Below are positions 26,819 to 35,339 of a stretch of 64,000 nucleotides of DNA, one piece after another; the stretch's first letter is position 1; each line of letters opens with the position of its first letter. The translations under genes were made by a program, and so were the position numbers. Source of the DNA: Mesorhizobium sp. L2C084A000 (lineage in GTDB: Bacteria > Pseudomonadota > Alphaproteobacteria > Rhizobiales > Rhizobiaceae); NCBI RefSeq assembly GCF_000502875.1, contig NZ_AYWX01000001.1, forward strand, positions 166,527 through 230,526, read 5' to 3'. The notes below the pieces were generated by a model. The model searched no databases. It saw only the letters and a program-made list of their open reading frames with translations, and was not told where the DNA came from.

Positions 26819-27682
26819 GTGAAACGACTCATCAACCGCCTGTTGCCGAAATCCTGGCGCTCCACCGTCGTCACCATTCCGGTCATCCGGCTGCACGGCA
26901 CCATCATGGCAGGCGGTGGGCAGTTTCGGCCGAGCCTGTCGCTGGCTTCCACCGCCGGCCTCATCGAGAAGGCGTTTTCCTACGACGCGCCGGCGGTCGC
27001 CATCTCGATCAATTCGCCGGGCGGCTCGCCGGTGCAGTCTAGGCTGATCTTCAAGCGCATCCGTGACCTGGCCACGGAAAAGAACAAAAAGGTACTGGTC
27101 TTCGTCGAGGATGTCGCGGCGTCGGGCGGCTACATGATCGCGGTCGCCGGTGACGAGATCTTTGCCGATCCGTCCTCCATCGTCGGGTCGATCGGCGTCG
27201 TCTCGGCTTCGTTTGGCTTCCCGGAACTGATGAAGAAGATCGGCATCGAGCGACGTGTCCACACCGCTGGCCAGAACAAGGCGGTGCTCGATCCGTTCAA
27301 GCCCGAGAAAAAGGAAGATGTCGAGCGGCTGAAGGCGCTGCAGCTCGAGGTGCACGCAACCTTCATCGACCTCGTCAAGGAGCGGCGCGGCACGAAACTG
27401 AAGGACGATCCGGACCTGTTCACCGGCCTGTTCTGGACCGGCATCAAGGGCCTCGAACTCGGGCTGGTCGATGCGCTCGGCGACATGCGCACTGTGCTCA
27501 AGACCCGTTTCGGGGCGAAAACCCAACTCAGGCTGATCACGACACCGCGCGGTTTCCTTAGCCGCTTCGGCCTGTTCGGCTCAAGCAAGGGCTTTTCAGC
27601 GCCCGATATCGCAGCCGCTGCCGCCAGCGGCGTGATCGATGCGGCGGAAGAGCGCGCATTGTGGTCTCGCTTCGGGCTTTGA
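26819..27682 (+). CDS. S49-family peptidase (SppA/SohB-like)
   Basis: A 287-residue serine peptidase of the signal-peptide-peptidase A family, compact form. Landmarks: IRLHGTIMAG near residue 24, ISINSPGGSPVQSRLIF near 62, the nucleophile region VEDVAASGGYMIAVAGDEIF near 98-117, and the catalytic lysine-type region PSSIVGSIGVVSASFGFPEL near 120. There is no obvious long transmembrane segment at the N-terminus, so it may be peripheral. GTG at 26819 is preferred over an upstream frame because it gives the usual basic N-terminus KRLINRLLPKSWR. The ribosome-binding site is modest (GGAGA, 11 bases away). Confidence 0.88.
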   Translation: MKRLINRLLPKSWRSTVVTIPVIRLHGTIMAGGGQFRPSLSLASTAGLIEKAFSYDAPAVAISINSPGGSPVQSRLIFKRIRDLATEKNKKVLVFVEDVAASGGYMIAVAGDEIFADPSSIVGSIGVVSASFGFPELMKKIGIERRVHTAGQNKAVLDPFKPEKKEDVERLKALQLEVHATFIDLVKERRGTKLKDDPDLFTGLFWTGIKGLELGLVDALGDMRTVLKTRFGAKTQLRLITTPRGFLSRFGLFGSSKGFSAPDIAAAAASGVIDAAEERALWSRFGL

Positions 27683-27721
27683 AAACCCGGCAAAACCGTC
27701 TAGCATGAGAGCTTGAGTTTC

Positions 27722-27758
27722 ATGCATGTCGTGTTCCCAAAAGCGGGTCGACATGCAT
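27722..27758. repeat. 37-bp intergenic palindrome (ATGCATGTCG / CGACATGCAT)
   Basis: A perfect 10-bp inverted repeat, ATGCATGTCG...CGACATGCAT, separated by 17 bases including TTCCCAAAAGCGGG. It resembles the short dispersed CATGTCG...CCCAAAA...CGACATG repeats that I remember from rhizobial chromosomes. It lies downstream of the S49 peptidase gene. Confidence 0.6.
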
Positions 27759-27810
27759 CAACCGACCCGACCGGCCGCCTTCGCCGGCCCAGCGTGGGAG
27801 GAGTTTTGGC

Positions 27811-27996
27811 ATGCCGCAGATCATTTTCTTCGCCGTCGTTGGCGTTGCCGCCTATTTCGGCTACCGCACCTTCATTAGGGAAGCCGAGCGCGTGACCGCC
27901 AAGGTGCGGCGCACAGAAAAGCAAACGGCCAACGGCGCGATCGGCACTTTGGTCAAGGATCCGAAGACCGGCGAATACCGGCTGGCCAAGGACTGA
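27811..27996 (+). CDS. Small single-span membrane protein
   Basis: A 61-residue protein. MPQIIFFAVVGVAAYFGYRT forms one N-terminal transmembrane helix, followed by a charged cytoplasmic part (EAERVTAKVRRTEKQTANGA) and a conserved-looking end GTLVKDPKTGEYRLAKD. A strong GGGAGGAG site precedes the ATG. I have seen this type of tiny protein between sppA-like and ispE genes in rhizobia, but it has no known function. Confidence 0.8.
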   Translation: MPQIIFFAVVGVAAYFGYRTFIREAERVTAKVRRTEKQTANGAIGTLVKDPKTGEYRLAKD

Positions 27997-28016
27997 GCAT
28001 CATCCCGCAGACGATT

Positions 28017-28916
28017 GTGGACACCGACATCGGGTCGCGTAGCTGGCACGCACACGCCAAAATCAATCTTGCGCTGCATGTCACCGGCAGGCGCCCTGAC
28101 GGCTATCATCTGATCGAGAGCCTGGCGGTGTTCACACGGTTTGGCGACAGGGTCGAAATCGCGCCCGCCGACGGCGATGAGTTTACCGTATCCGGCCGTT
28201 ACGCCCCGGCCGTTCCTCTCGACGCCAGCAATCTGGTGCTCAAGGCGCGCGATGCCCTGCGGCAGACAGCCGGGCACGAGAGAACACCGCCGGTCGCTAT
28301 TCGGCTGGAAAAGAACCTGCCGGTTGCCTCCGGCGTCGGCGGCGGTTCGAGCGACGCGGCGACCGTGCTGCGCGGACTGGTGGAGACATGGGCGCTGGAC
28401 ATCGATGGCAGCGAGCTGGCGCGGATCGGCCTTTCGCTTGGCGCCGATGTGCCGATGTGCCTGGCGGCAAAGCCGCTGGTGGCGCGTGGCATCGGCGATG
28501 AACTGTCGATGGTGCCGGATTTTTCGGCGCTTGGCCTGGTGTTGGTCAATCCAGGCACCCCGGTGTCGACGGCGGATGTCTTTGCAGCGCTTTCCCGGCG
28601 CGACAATGAGGCCTTGCCGCCGCTGCCGCGCAGCATCGATTTTCACAGCCTGCGCAACTGGCTGGAGATCACCCGCAACGATCTCGAGCCCGCGGCGCTG
28701 GAGGTGCAACCCGCAATCGGCAGGGCGCTTTCCTGGCTGAACAAGGCCGGATCGGGGTTCTCGCGGATGTCGGGATCCGGCGCGACATGTTTCGGCCTGT
28801 TCGAAACCGGCAATGTCGCCAAGCGCGCCGCCGCCGAAATCCGCGGCCGCCAGCCCGACTGGTTCGTTGCCGCGACGCGCAGCATCGCATCGGAGGGCGC
28901 AGATGGCCAGAATTGA
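28017..28916 (+). CDS. ispE: 4-diphosphocytidyl-2-C-methyl-D-erythritol kinase
   Basis: IspE phosphorylates CDP-methylerythritol with ATP in the non-mevalonate isoprenoid pathway. GHMP-kinase motifs: HAKINLALHVTGRRPDGYH near residue 13, the phosphate loop LPVASGVGGGSSDAATVLRG near 100, LGADVPMCLAAKPLVARGIG near 142, and MSGSGATCFGLF near 250. At 299 residues it has normal length. GTG at 28017 is the first start in frame; no good Shine-Dalgarno is seen. The end overlaps moaB by 14 bases. Confidence 0.95.
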   Translation: MDTDIGSRSWHAHAKINLALHVTGRRPDGYHLIESLAVFTRFGDRVEIAPADGDEFTVSGRYAPAVPLDASNLVLKARDALRQTAGHERTPPVAIRLEKNLPVASGVGGGSSDAATVLRGLVETWALDIDGSELARIGLSLGADVPMCLAAKPLVARGIGDELSMVPDFSALGLVLVNPGTPVSTADVFAALSRRDNEALPPLPRSIDFHSLRNWLEITRNDLEPAALEVQPAIGRALSWLNKAGSGFSRMSGSGATCFGLFETGNVAKRAAAEIRGRQPDWFVAATRSIASEGADGQN

Positions 28917-29457
28917 CGAGAGCCGCTCCTTCATTCCCGTGCGCATCGCGGTGCTGACCGTTTCGGATACGCGCAGCCTCGCCGACGACAAATCCGGCCA
29001 GACGCTGGCCGACCGCATCACCGAGGCCGGCCATCTGCTGGCGGCCCGCAATATCGTCACCGACGACCGCGAGAAAATCCGCGACACGGTTCTGGCGTGG
29101 TCACAGGACAAGAATATCGATGTCGTCATCACCACCGGCGGCACCGGCTTCACAGGCCGTGACGTGACGCCGGACGCGCTGGAGCCGATCTTCGAAAAGC
29201 GCATGGATGGCTTTTCGGAAGTGTTCCACCGGATTTCCTACGACAAGATCGGCACCTCGACGATCCAGAGTCGGGCGACCGGCGGCGTCGTCAACGCCAC
29301 CTTCGTCTTCGTGCTGCCGGGTTCGCCAGGCGCCTGCAAGGACGCGTGGGACGGCATCCTGAAAGCGCAGCTCGACTACCGGCACATGCCGTGCAACTTC
29401 GTCGAGATCATGCCGCGCCTGGACGAGCATTTACGGCGCGGCAAATCGGCTTTGTAA
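28903..29457 (+). CDS. moaB: Molybdenum cofactor protein MoaB (MPT adenylyltransferase family)
   Basis: A 184-residue MoaB/Mog-fold protein. Landmarks: IPVRIAVLTVSDTRSLADD near residue 12, SGQTLADRITEAGH, the molybdopterin-binding DVVITTGGTGFTGRDVTPDA near 67, KIGTSTIQSRATGGV and FVLPGSPGACKDAWDGIL near 133. Family members bind molybdopterin and, in many species, adenylylate it. ATG at 28903 lies inside the end of ispE (14-base overlap), so translation is probably coupled although the pathways differ. Confidence 0.93.
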   Translation: MARIDESRSFIPVRIAVLTVSDTRSLADDKSGQTLADRITEAGHLLAARNIVTDDREKIRDTVLAWSQDKNIDVVITTGGTGFTGRDVTPDALEPIFEKRMDGFSEVFHRISYDKIGTSTIQSRATGGVVNATFVFVLPGSPGACKDAWDGILKAQLDYRHMPCNFVEIMPRLDEHLRRGKSAL

Positions 29458-29594
29458 AAGCCAGGCAAAGCGTCGGTTCCACGCCGCTTTTGCAGGCAGA
29501 ACAGCACCGGTGCCTTCGAAACACCATTCCAAACCGAACCTCGGAAAAGTACCTTGCCTGAAGGCGATCATCGCCATCACGACAAGGCAGAACC

Positions 29595-30017
29595 ATGACC
29601 ACGCATACCGGCGGATGCCATTGCGGCAACATACGCCTTGCATTTTCAACCGAACTCGACCCATCGCAAATCGAAGTTCGCGCCTGCCAATGCTCGTTCT
29701 GTGTCAGACATGGTTCGCGCGCCATTGCCGATCCGGACGGCAGACTGACCATCTCGGTCAAGGATGAGGCGCGATTGCGAAAATATCAGTTCGGGCTGAG
29801 GACGGCCGACTATTTGATCTGCCGGGATTGCGGCGTCTATGTCGCCGCAATCGCCGGAGAGGATGACGCAAGGGCGATCGTCATCATCAACGCCCTGGAC
29901 GACCGAGAGCGGTTCAATCAGGAGCCGGCTCGTGTCGACTTCGATGCCGAAAGCCGGGCACAGCGCCAAGCCAGGCGCCGCGCTCACTGGACGCCTGTCG
30001 AGATGAGCTTCGGATAG
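29595..30017 (+). CDS. GFA-family (Mss4-like) zinc protein
   Basis: A 140-residue protein of the glutathione-dependent formaldehyde-activating enzyme fold. Zinc-binding Cys groups are visible: GGCHCGNIRLAF at residues 6-17, CQCSFCVRHGS near 36, and LICRDCGVYVAA near 77. In the founding member the fold helps form S-hydroxymethylglutathione, but most family members have no shown activity. It converges on the PhyH-like gene with a 7-base gap. Substrate unknown. Confidence 0.85.
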   Translation: MTTHTGGCHCGNIRLAFSTELDPSQIEVRACQCSFCVRHGSRAIADPDGRLTISVKDEARLRKYQFGLRTADYLICRDCGVYVAAIAGEDDARAIVIINALDDRERFNQEPARVDFDAESRAQRQARRRAHWTPVEMSFG

Positions 30018-30024
30018 GCAGCTC

Positions 30025-30999
30025 TCAGCGGATGACCGGCTCGCCATGAAACCGTCGGCGCGACGGCGGCGATACGCCGAAGCCGACTTCCATCATCAGT
30101 CGCGGCGTGCGTGCCGGCACGGTGCCCATATGAAAGCCAAAGGGGTCCTCGACGAAGCCGAGACCGGCCTCGCCGGTCAGCGTCACCGGGCTCTGCTCGC
30201 CATAGACATCCAGAACCTGTTGCGCGGGATGGCCGACCAGAAGGGTAAGCTGATGCTTTAGGCTGCGGCGCTTGTGGCTGCCCCTGACATAGACATGCGG
30301 ACCGGTGTCGGCGTCGACCGGCTTGAGGTAGAAGAAGAATTTCAGCATGCGCCAGTCGTCGAGGTCAAAATGATACTTGCCGAGCGAGGCGAGGTTCTTG
30401 TCGGCATCCGAAGCGGCACCTGTGGGAAAACTCCACCAGACCCGCGTCGTGATCAGTTTCGCCTGGCCGCCGAGATAGTGCGCGGCAATATCCAGAAGCA
30501 GCGGATCGCGCTGGATGGCAAGCGCCGCCGGGCAGTCGAGGATGCGCTCGAAAAAATGCCCGCTAAGCAGCGAGCGGCCAAGGCGTTTCTCGGCCTCGGC
30601 ATGTTCCCCCGGCATGAATTCGAGACGGCGGTCGAAATTGCCGAAGCAAGGCGTGCGCCCGGCGAAGTCGGCGATCTCTTCATGGATATCAGGCGGCAGG
30701 ACCAGGCCTGAGAACAGCCCGTCGGAGCGCAACGCATCGACGACCGCTCCCCGTTCGACACCGGCAAACATCGTATCCCCGGCATTGGCGACCGGGCGGG
30801 CGCGCTTTGCGCCGAGCCAATGCATGCGGCGTCCGGGCATGGTGCGCGCCAACACGAACATCGGCAGCCAGGCAGGGTTCTCACGCAGGTCCGTCAGATA
30901 GGTTGGAATACGCACGGCGATGCGCCGCAGCAGGCTGCCGTTGCGCGCAATGGCCTCGAGACTGGCCGCGCCGGATGTGTCGGGGGTTGAAAGCTTCAT
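30025..30999 (-). CDS. Second PhyH-like Fe/2-oxoglutarate oxygenase
   Basis: A 324-residue protein whose C-terminal half shows the oxygenase core: KYHFDLDDWRMLKFFFYLKP near residue 208 (HxD metal ligands), DTGPHVYVRGSHKRRSL near 232, and DPFGFHMGTVPARTPRL near 287 (distal His). The N-terminal 100 residues (IPTYLTDLRENPAWLPMF..., LFSGLVLPPDIHEEIADFAG) do not match a domain I know. ATG at 30999 has CGAGGA upstream. It is not obviously related in sequence to the PhyH gene at 6066 beyond the fold. It stands alone; substrate unknown. Confidence 0.75.
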   Translation of the reverse strand: MKLSTPDTSGAASLEAIARNGSLLRRIAVRIPTYLTDLRENPAWLPMFVLARTMPGRRMHWLGAKRARPVANAGDTMFAGVERGAVVDALRSDGLFSGLVLPPDIHEEIADFAGRTPCFGNFDRRLEFMPGEHAEAEKRLGRSLLSGHFFERILDCPAALAIQRDPLLLDIAAHYLGGQAKLITTRVWWSFPTGAASDADKNLASLGKYHFDLDDWRMLKFFFYLKPVDADTGPHVYVRGSHKRRSLKHQLTLLVGHPAQQVLDVYGEQSPVTLTGEAGLGFVEDPFGFHMGTVPARTPRLMMEVGFGVSPPSRRRFHGEPVIR

Positions 31000-31142
31000 T
31001 GGGTCCTCGGCTATGAGAGCACCACCGATGCCGCATCGGTGCTCGCCTCTCGGCATGACCCAAACCCAATTCCCGCTTGAACGGAAGCTAACCCCGCGTC
31101 AAACTTTGTGCAATGCACAATGACCTGAGCAACTGCAAAAAA

Positions 31143-31667
31143 TCACGTCGAGGGGCGGCGCTCCTGCTTGGCCGGCGCCATCCAGATTTCGGCGTCGAGC
31201 CGCTTCGTCGCGAGGCCGCGGGCGATGGCCTCGGCACTGCCGGCACTCTTGGCCGCGGCCGCCGCCTGACGCTTGCTGATCAGCAAGCCGTCGGCCAAGG
31301 CGCGGTTTCCCGAAAAGACCCGGGCCAGGAATGGCGTGCGACTGGCTCGCGTGCGCGAAAACCGTGCCGCCATGGTCTGCCTGGCCGTATGGGCGACAAC
31401 TTCATCGATCCAGCCCTCCACCAGCCGCGCGCCCGGCTCCAGGAGCAGCAACCAATCCCCCTTGGCCTGGCGGATGCCGGCAGCGACACCGCCCGTCACG
31501 TACTGACAGCCGGCATGCTCGGCCACATGATGCGTCTGGTCGGTAGAGCCTGTGTCGCAGACGATGACTTCACGCACCACGCCTTCGACCGCGCCGCCAA
31601 TCAGCGAGGCGAGCGTGCGGGCGAGGCCCTCCTCGTCGTTGCGGGTTTCGATGAGAACACTGAGCAT
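31143..31667 (-). CDS. Short family-2 glycosyltransferase-like protein
   Basis: A 174-residue protein with the N-terminal nucleotide-sugar-binding half of a GT2 (GT-A) enzyme: LSVLIETRNDEEGLARTLAS, then VREVIVCDTGSTDQTHHVAE near residue 36 and GDWLLLLEPGARLVEGWIDE near 73 in place of the usual DxD. It ends where the acceptor-binding half would begin (SKRQAAAAAKSAGS..., LDAEIWMAPAKQERRPS), so it is about half the length of standard members. The DxD is replaced by EPG, so activity is doubtful; it may be a conserved short relative. AAGG abuts the ATG at 31667. Confidence 0.72.
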   Translation of the reverse strand: MLSVLIETRNDEEGLARTLASLIGGAVEGVVREVIVCDTGSTDQTHHVAEHAGCQYVTGGVAAGIRQAKGDWLLLLEPGARLVEGWIDEVVAHTARQTMAARFSRTRASRTPFLARVFSGNRALADGLLISKRQAAAAAKSAGSAEAIARGLATKRLDAEIWMAPAKQERRPST

Positions 31668-31765
31668 CCTTAGCCGAATAGCGGAAAGCGCCCGACAGCG
31701 CCAGTTTTGCATCGCACCATAGAAAGTTCTTGCTTTGTTCTTATCAACGAAATAGGAATAATTTC

Positions 31766-32971
31766 ATGAGCAGAGCGATTCGACACAACATGGACAGTCC
31801 CTGGGAGCGGGCGAAAATGGAACAGATCGTGCGCGCCGACATTGCAGCTTTCGGAGCAGGAAGAGCCGAGATGGCCAACGCGATGGTCGAGCAGAGCGGC
31901 ATGCGTGTCCGCCCGGACCGCAACCGCGGCAGGTCAGCGGGTATCAATCCGTCCGGCCGGTTCGAGCCGGTCAGCCGGCACGTGTTCGACGATGGCTGGA
32001 ATTCGCTGGAGGAACTGCCGCCCTTCAAGACCGAAGTGCAGGTCGAGAAGCCGCGCACAATCATCACCCGCAACGAATCGCCCGACATTTCCTTCGACCG
32101 TTCCATCAACCCCTATCGCGGCTGCGAGCATGGCTGCGTCTATTGCTTTGCCCGCCCGACGCACGCGTTCATGGGCCTGTCGCCGGGTCTGGATTTCGAA
32201 TCGAAGTTGTTCGCCAAGCCTGATGCGGCGCGCTTGCTTGACAAGGAGCTTTCGAAAGACAGCTACCAGCCGCGCACCATCGCCATCGGCACCAACACCG
32301 ACCCCTACCAGCCGATCGAGAAGCAATACCGGATCATGCGCGAAATTCTCGAAGTGCTGGAAGCGCGCGGCCATCCAGTCGGCATCGTGACAAAGTCCGC
32401 TCTGGTGACGCGCGATATCGATATCCTGTCACGCATGGCCGAACGCGGGCTCGCCAAGGTGGCGCTGTCGGTGACGACGCTCGACCGTATGCTGGCGCGC
32501 ACCATGGAGCCGCGCGCGTCGACACCGACCAAGCGGCTGGAAGCGATCCGGCAGCTTTCGGATGCCGGCATTCCGGCGTCGGTCATGGTGGCTCCTATCA
32601 TTCCGGGCCTGACCGATCCGGAGATGGAACGCATCCTCGATTCCGCACGTGCGGCCGGCGCGCGCGAAGCGGGCTACGTGATCCTGCGCCTGCCGCTGGA
32701 GGTCAGCCCGATCTTCAAGGATTGGCTGCTGCGCCATTATCCCGACCGCTACCGCCATGTGATGTCGCTGGTCCGCTCGATGCGCGACGGCAAGGACTAC
32801 GATTCGGAATGGGGCAAGCGCATGAAGGGCGCCGGTCCCTACGCCTGGCAGATCGGCCGGCGCTTCGAGATCACAGCCAAGCGGCTCGGCCTCAATGCCG
32901 AACGGCGCACGCTGCGGACCGACCAGTTCGTTGCCGCCGGGAAAGACCAGGTGCAGCTGACGCTGCTTTGA
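31766..32971 (+). CDS. PA0069-family radical SAM protein
   Basis: A 401-residue radical SAM protein related to the SplB-like PA0069 group. The Fe4S4/SAM motif is in INPYRGCEHGCVYCFARPTH near residue 112-130 (C-x3-C-x2-C). Other conserved pieces: IAIGTNTDPYQPIEKQYRIM near 172, GIVTKSALVTRDIDIL near 208, TPTKRLEAIRQLSDAGIPAS and PIIPGLTDPEME near 275. No substrate is known for the group. ATG at 31766 has AGGAATA upstream. rnhB follows on the same strand after 151 bases. Confidence 0.9.
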   Translation: MSRAIRHNMDSPWERAKMEQIVRADIAAFGAGRAEMANAMVEQSGMRVRPDRNRGRSAGINPSGRFEPVSRHVFDDGWNSLEELPPFKTEVQVEKPRTIITRNESPDISFDRSINPYRGCEHGCVYCFARPTHAFMGLSPGLDFESKLFAKPDAARLLDKELSKDSYQPRTIAIGTNTDPYQPIEKQYRIMREILEVLEARGHPVGIVTKSALVTRDIDILSRMAERGLAKVALSVTTLDRMLARTMEPRASTPTKRLEAIRQLSDAGIPASVMVAPIIPGLTDPEMERILDSARAAGAREAGYVILRLPLEVSPIFKDWLLRHYPDRYRHVMSLVRSMRDGKDYDSEWGKRMKGAGPYAWQIGRRFEITAKRLGLNAERRTLRTDQFVAAGKDQVQLTLL

Positions 32972-33086
32972 GAGACAATTCGTCGCGGTGGTTTGATCCG
33001 TCGCGGCACCAGAATCCCGTCCGGCCTGCCCCGGCCTGCAGACGGTGCCCTCCCGGTCCGGCGCCCCACCCGACCCGGAGGGACTT

Positions 33087-33150
33087 GCGGAGAATCAGAG
33101 CCGATGCGAACCTCGCCGCAACATGGCTCGCGCGCGTTCTGATTCTCCGC
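33087..33150. repeat. Inverted repeat with two GANTC sites flanking the rnhB start
   Basis: GCGGAGAATCAGAG (33087-33100) pairs with TTCTGATTCTCCGC (33137-33150), 13 of 14 positions, across 36 bases that include the rnhB ATG. Each arm holds one GANTC site (GAATC at 33092, GATTC at 33141), the CcrM methylation target of alphaproteobacteria. Confidence 0.6.
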
Positions 33151-33818
33151 CTCTCTTTGAGATCATCGAGAAGCCTGACTTCTCCTTCGAGACGAAGGCG
33201 ATGGCGGAGGGCCTGTGGCCGGTCGCCGGGATGGACGAGGCCGGCCGTGGCCCCCTGGCCGGGCCGGTGGTCGCCGCGGCCGTGGTGCTCGATCCCGCCA
33301 ACATTCCGGACGGCCTCGACGATTCCAAACGCCTCAGCCATTTGCAGCGTGAGGCCTTGTTCCTGCGAATTCTCGGCTCTGCGCAGGCGGTCTCAATGGC
33401 CTCCATCAGCGCCGAGGGCATCGACGGCAGCAACATCCTCAAGGCAAGCCTGGAAGCCATGCGCCGCGCCCTGGTCGGGCTGTCGGTCCGACCGAAACTC
33501 GCCCTTGCCGACGGACGCGACGTGCCACCGGGGCTGCCTTGTGAAGGGCGCGCGCTGATCAAGGGCGACCAGCGTTCGCAATCGATCGCTGCCGCCTCGA
33601 TCGTCGCCAAGGTAATGCGGGACCGCATGATGTGCGGATGCGGCAACCACCACGACCGCTACGGGTTCGAAGTCCATATGGGCTACGCCACGCTTCGCCA
33701 TCGCACCGCGATCGAAGCGCATGGCCCGGTGGCGCGGCTGCATCGCGTGTCGTTTTCGCCGTTCAGGCTGGGTGGCGCTGAAGTGGTCGAAGAAGAGAGC
33801 TTTGCTGGGCTGGATTGA
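33123..33818 (+). CDS. rnhB: Ribonuclease HII
   Basis: RNase HII removes ribonucleotides and RNA primers from RNA-DNA duplexes. Family motifs: [20 protein letters not shown] near residue 33 (catalytic Asp-Glu), [15 protein letters not shown] near 64, [13 protein letters not shown] near 126 (catalytic Asp), [15 protein letters not shown] near 158 and [16 protein letters not shown] near 177. At 231 residues it has normal length. ATG at 33123 gives the usual [13 protein letters not shown] beginning, but the ribosome-binding site is weak. An inverted repeat brackets the start codon (33087-33150) and could fold the initiation region. Confidence 0.95.
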   Translation: MARARSDSPPLFEIIEKPDFSFETKAMAEGLWPVAGMDEAGRGPLAGPVVAAAVVLDPANIPDGLDDSKRLSHLQREALFLRILGSAQAVSMASISAEGIDGSNILKASLEAMRRALVGLSVRPKLALADGRDVPPGLPCEGRALIKGDQRSQSIAAASIVAKVMRDRMMCGCGNHHDRYGFEVHMGYATLRHRTAIEAHGPVARLHRVSFSPFRLGGAEVVEEESFAGLD

Positions 33819-33839
33819 GCAACGGCAGCAGCGACAAGT

Positions 33840-33863
33840 CAATCTCCCCCTTGTGGGGAGATT
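33840..33863. repeat. Partial copy of the palindromic repeat (hairpin only)
   Basis: CAATCTCCCCCTTGTGGGGA followed by GATTG is the terminal hairpin of the repeat found in glyS, without the GGCAGGCCAGAGGGG arm. It lies between rnhB and the ATP synthase terminator. Confidence 0.7.
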
Positions 33864-33898
33864 GACCGCTTCAGCGTCTCACGCACTCTCCAAGCAAA

Positions 33899-33926
33899 AA
33901 AGCCGCCAGGTTGCCCGGGCGGCTTT
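33899..33926 (-). terminator. Rho-independent terminator of the atp operon
   Basis: AAAGCCGCC (33899-33907) pairs with GGCGGCTTT (33918-33926), a 9-bp stem with a 10-base loop. On the minus strand the stem runs into seven T residues and then GCTTG, 24 bases after the atpF stop at 33950. It may act weakly for rnhB on the other strand. Confidence 0.85.
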
Positions 33927-33949
33927 AATTGTATGAGGGCTGTGAGGGC

Positions 33950-34441
33950 TCAGTTCAGCTTCGACTTCACGTCCGCAAGCGAAGCCTTGAACAGATCGGC
34001 ACCGGCCTTGGCGTCGATCTTGCCGGCAAGCAGCGCGCGCGCTGCCTCGACGGCGATATCGACGGCGCTGGCGCGGACTTCGCTGATGGCGTCACGCTCG
34101 GCCTGGCCGATCTTCTGTTCGGCAAGCGCGGTGCGCCTGACAACATAGTCCTCGGTTTTCTTGTGCGCCTCGGCGGCAAGCATATCGGCTTCGCGCTTGG
34201 CGGCGGCGACGATGTCGGCGGCCTCCTGCTCGGCTTCCTTGCGCTTGCGCTGATACTGGCCAAGCAGTTGCTGGGCCTCCTCGCGCAGTCGGCGTGCTTC
34301 GTCCAGTTCATTGCTGATCCTGGCGGCGCGGGCGTCGAGCGCCTTGGCGATCAGGCGAGGCACCTTGATGTAGACGGCAATGCCCAGGAAGATGACCAGG
34401 GCAACCGTGGCCCAGAGCGTCGCGAGAGATGTGTAATCCAT
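33950..34441 (-). CDS. atpF: F0F1 ATP synthase subunit b
   Basis: A 163-residue peripheral-stalk subunit. One N-terminal membrane helix (LATLWATVALVIFLGIAVYI) is followed by a long helical, Ala/Glu/Arg-rich stalk (EARRLREEAQQLLGQYQRKR, EQEAADIVAAAKREADMLAA). It is the last gene of atpI-B-E-F'-F. Start 34441 is 10 bases after the b' stop. Alphaproteobacteria use a b/b' heterodimer instead of two identical b chains, so both are needed. Confidence 0.95.
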   Translation of the reverse strand: MDYTSLATLWATVALVIFLGIAVYIKVPRLIAKALDARAARISNELDEARRLREEAQQLLGQYQRKRKEAEQEAADIVAAAKREADMLAAEAHKKTEDYVVRRTALAEQKIGQAERDAISEVRASAVDIAVEAARALLAGKIDAKAGADLFKASLADVKSKLN

Positions 34442-34451
34442 GATGCGCTCC

Positions 34452-35051
34452 TCACCGGGCCACGGATTTGACCGCGGCCGCGATCTCGGCCTTGCTGGCC
34501 TTGCCGCCAGCCAGGGCTTCGACGATCGCCGAAGCGGTATCCTCGGCGATGCTGCCGACTTCCTTCATGGCATTGGCCTTGATGGAAGAAATGCGGGCTT
34601 CGGCTTCGCCAAGCTTGGCGTCGAGCGCGGCCTCGACCTTCTTGCGCGCGGTGTCGGCCTCGGCCTTGGCCGCGTCGTTGGCCTGCTGGCCGATCGCGTT
34701 GGCCTTGGTCTTGGCTTCCGCCAGTTCCTGCTCGTAGGCAGCAACGGCGGCGTCGGCCTCGCCCTTCAACTTGGCCGCCTGATCAAGGTCCTGCGTGATG
34801 CGATCGTTGCGGACATCGATGATGCCGCCGACGCGCGGCATCACCACCCGCTTCAGGAAGAGATAGAACAGCCCGAAGGTGATCGCCAGCCACAGAAGCT
34901 GCGACGGGAACGTCGCCGGATCGAATGGCGGAAACGTGCCATGCGCTTCAGCAGGCACGCTGGTGCCGGAATGCGTTTCGCCTTCCGTCGCAGCGTGGCT
35001 GGTATCGGCTGATGGCGCGGACTCTTGCGCAAAGGCAGATGTCACGAACAT
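34452..35051 (-). CDS. atpF2: F0F1 ATP synthase subunit b'
   Basis: The diverged second stalk subunit, 199 residues. It has a longer N-terminal leader (MFVTSAFAQESAPSADTSHA...) before the membrane helix (FPSQLLWLAITFGLFYLFLK near residue 48) and the conserved VVMPRVGGIIDVRNDRITQD. A long Ala/Lys/Glu helix completes the stalk. ATG at 35051 lies 63 bases after the atpE stop. Confidence 0.95.
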   Translation of the reverse strand: MFVTSAFAQESAPSADTSHAATEGETHSGTSVPAEAHGTFPPFDPATFPSQLLWLAITFGLFYLFLKRVVMPRVGGIIDVRNDRITQDLDQAAKLKGEADAAVAAYEQELAEAKTKANAIGQQANDAAKAEADTARKKVEAALDAKLGEAEARISSIKANAMKEVGSIAEDTASAIVEALAGGKASKAEIAAAVKSVAR

Positions 35052-35114
35052 GGACTATCCCCGAAATTCAGGCCCGCCGCTTGCGCGGCCGGCCTGTCCA
35101 ATCTTCCCGAGTGC

Positions 35115-35339
35115 TCAGCCGAACAGGGCCAGAAGCGCGATGAGAAGCGAGAAGATGCCCAGAGCTTCGGTCACGGCGAAGCCGAAGATCAGGCGGCCGA
35201 ACTGGCCATCGGCAGCCGACGGGTTGCGCAGAGCGCCCGCCAGGTAGCTGCCGAAGATGTTGCCGAGGCCAATGCCCGCGCCACCCATGCCCAGGCAAGC
35301 GATGCCGGCGCCGATGTACTTTGCTGCTTCTGCGTCCAT
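35115..35339 (-). CDS. atpE: F0F1 ATP synthase subunit c
   Basis: A 74-residue rotor-ring proteolipid: two membrane helices with the Gly-rich first helix ([20 protein letters not shown]), polar loop [12 protein letters not shown], and the proton-carrying glutamate in [20 protein letters not shown] at 35339 ([12 protein letters not shown]) has AAAGGAG seven bases upstream; a longer frame to 35381 is not used. Confidence 0.97.
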   Translation of the reverse strand: MDAEAAKYIGAGIACLGMGGAGIGLGNIFGSYLAGALRNPSAADGQFGRLIFGFAVTEALGIFSLLIALLALFG

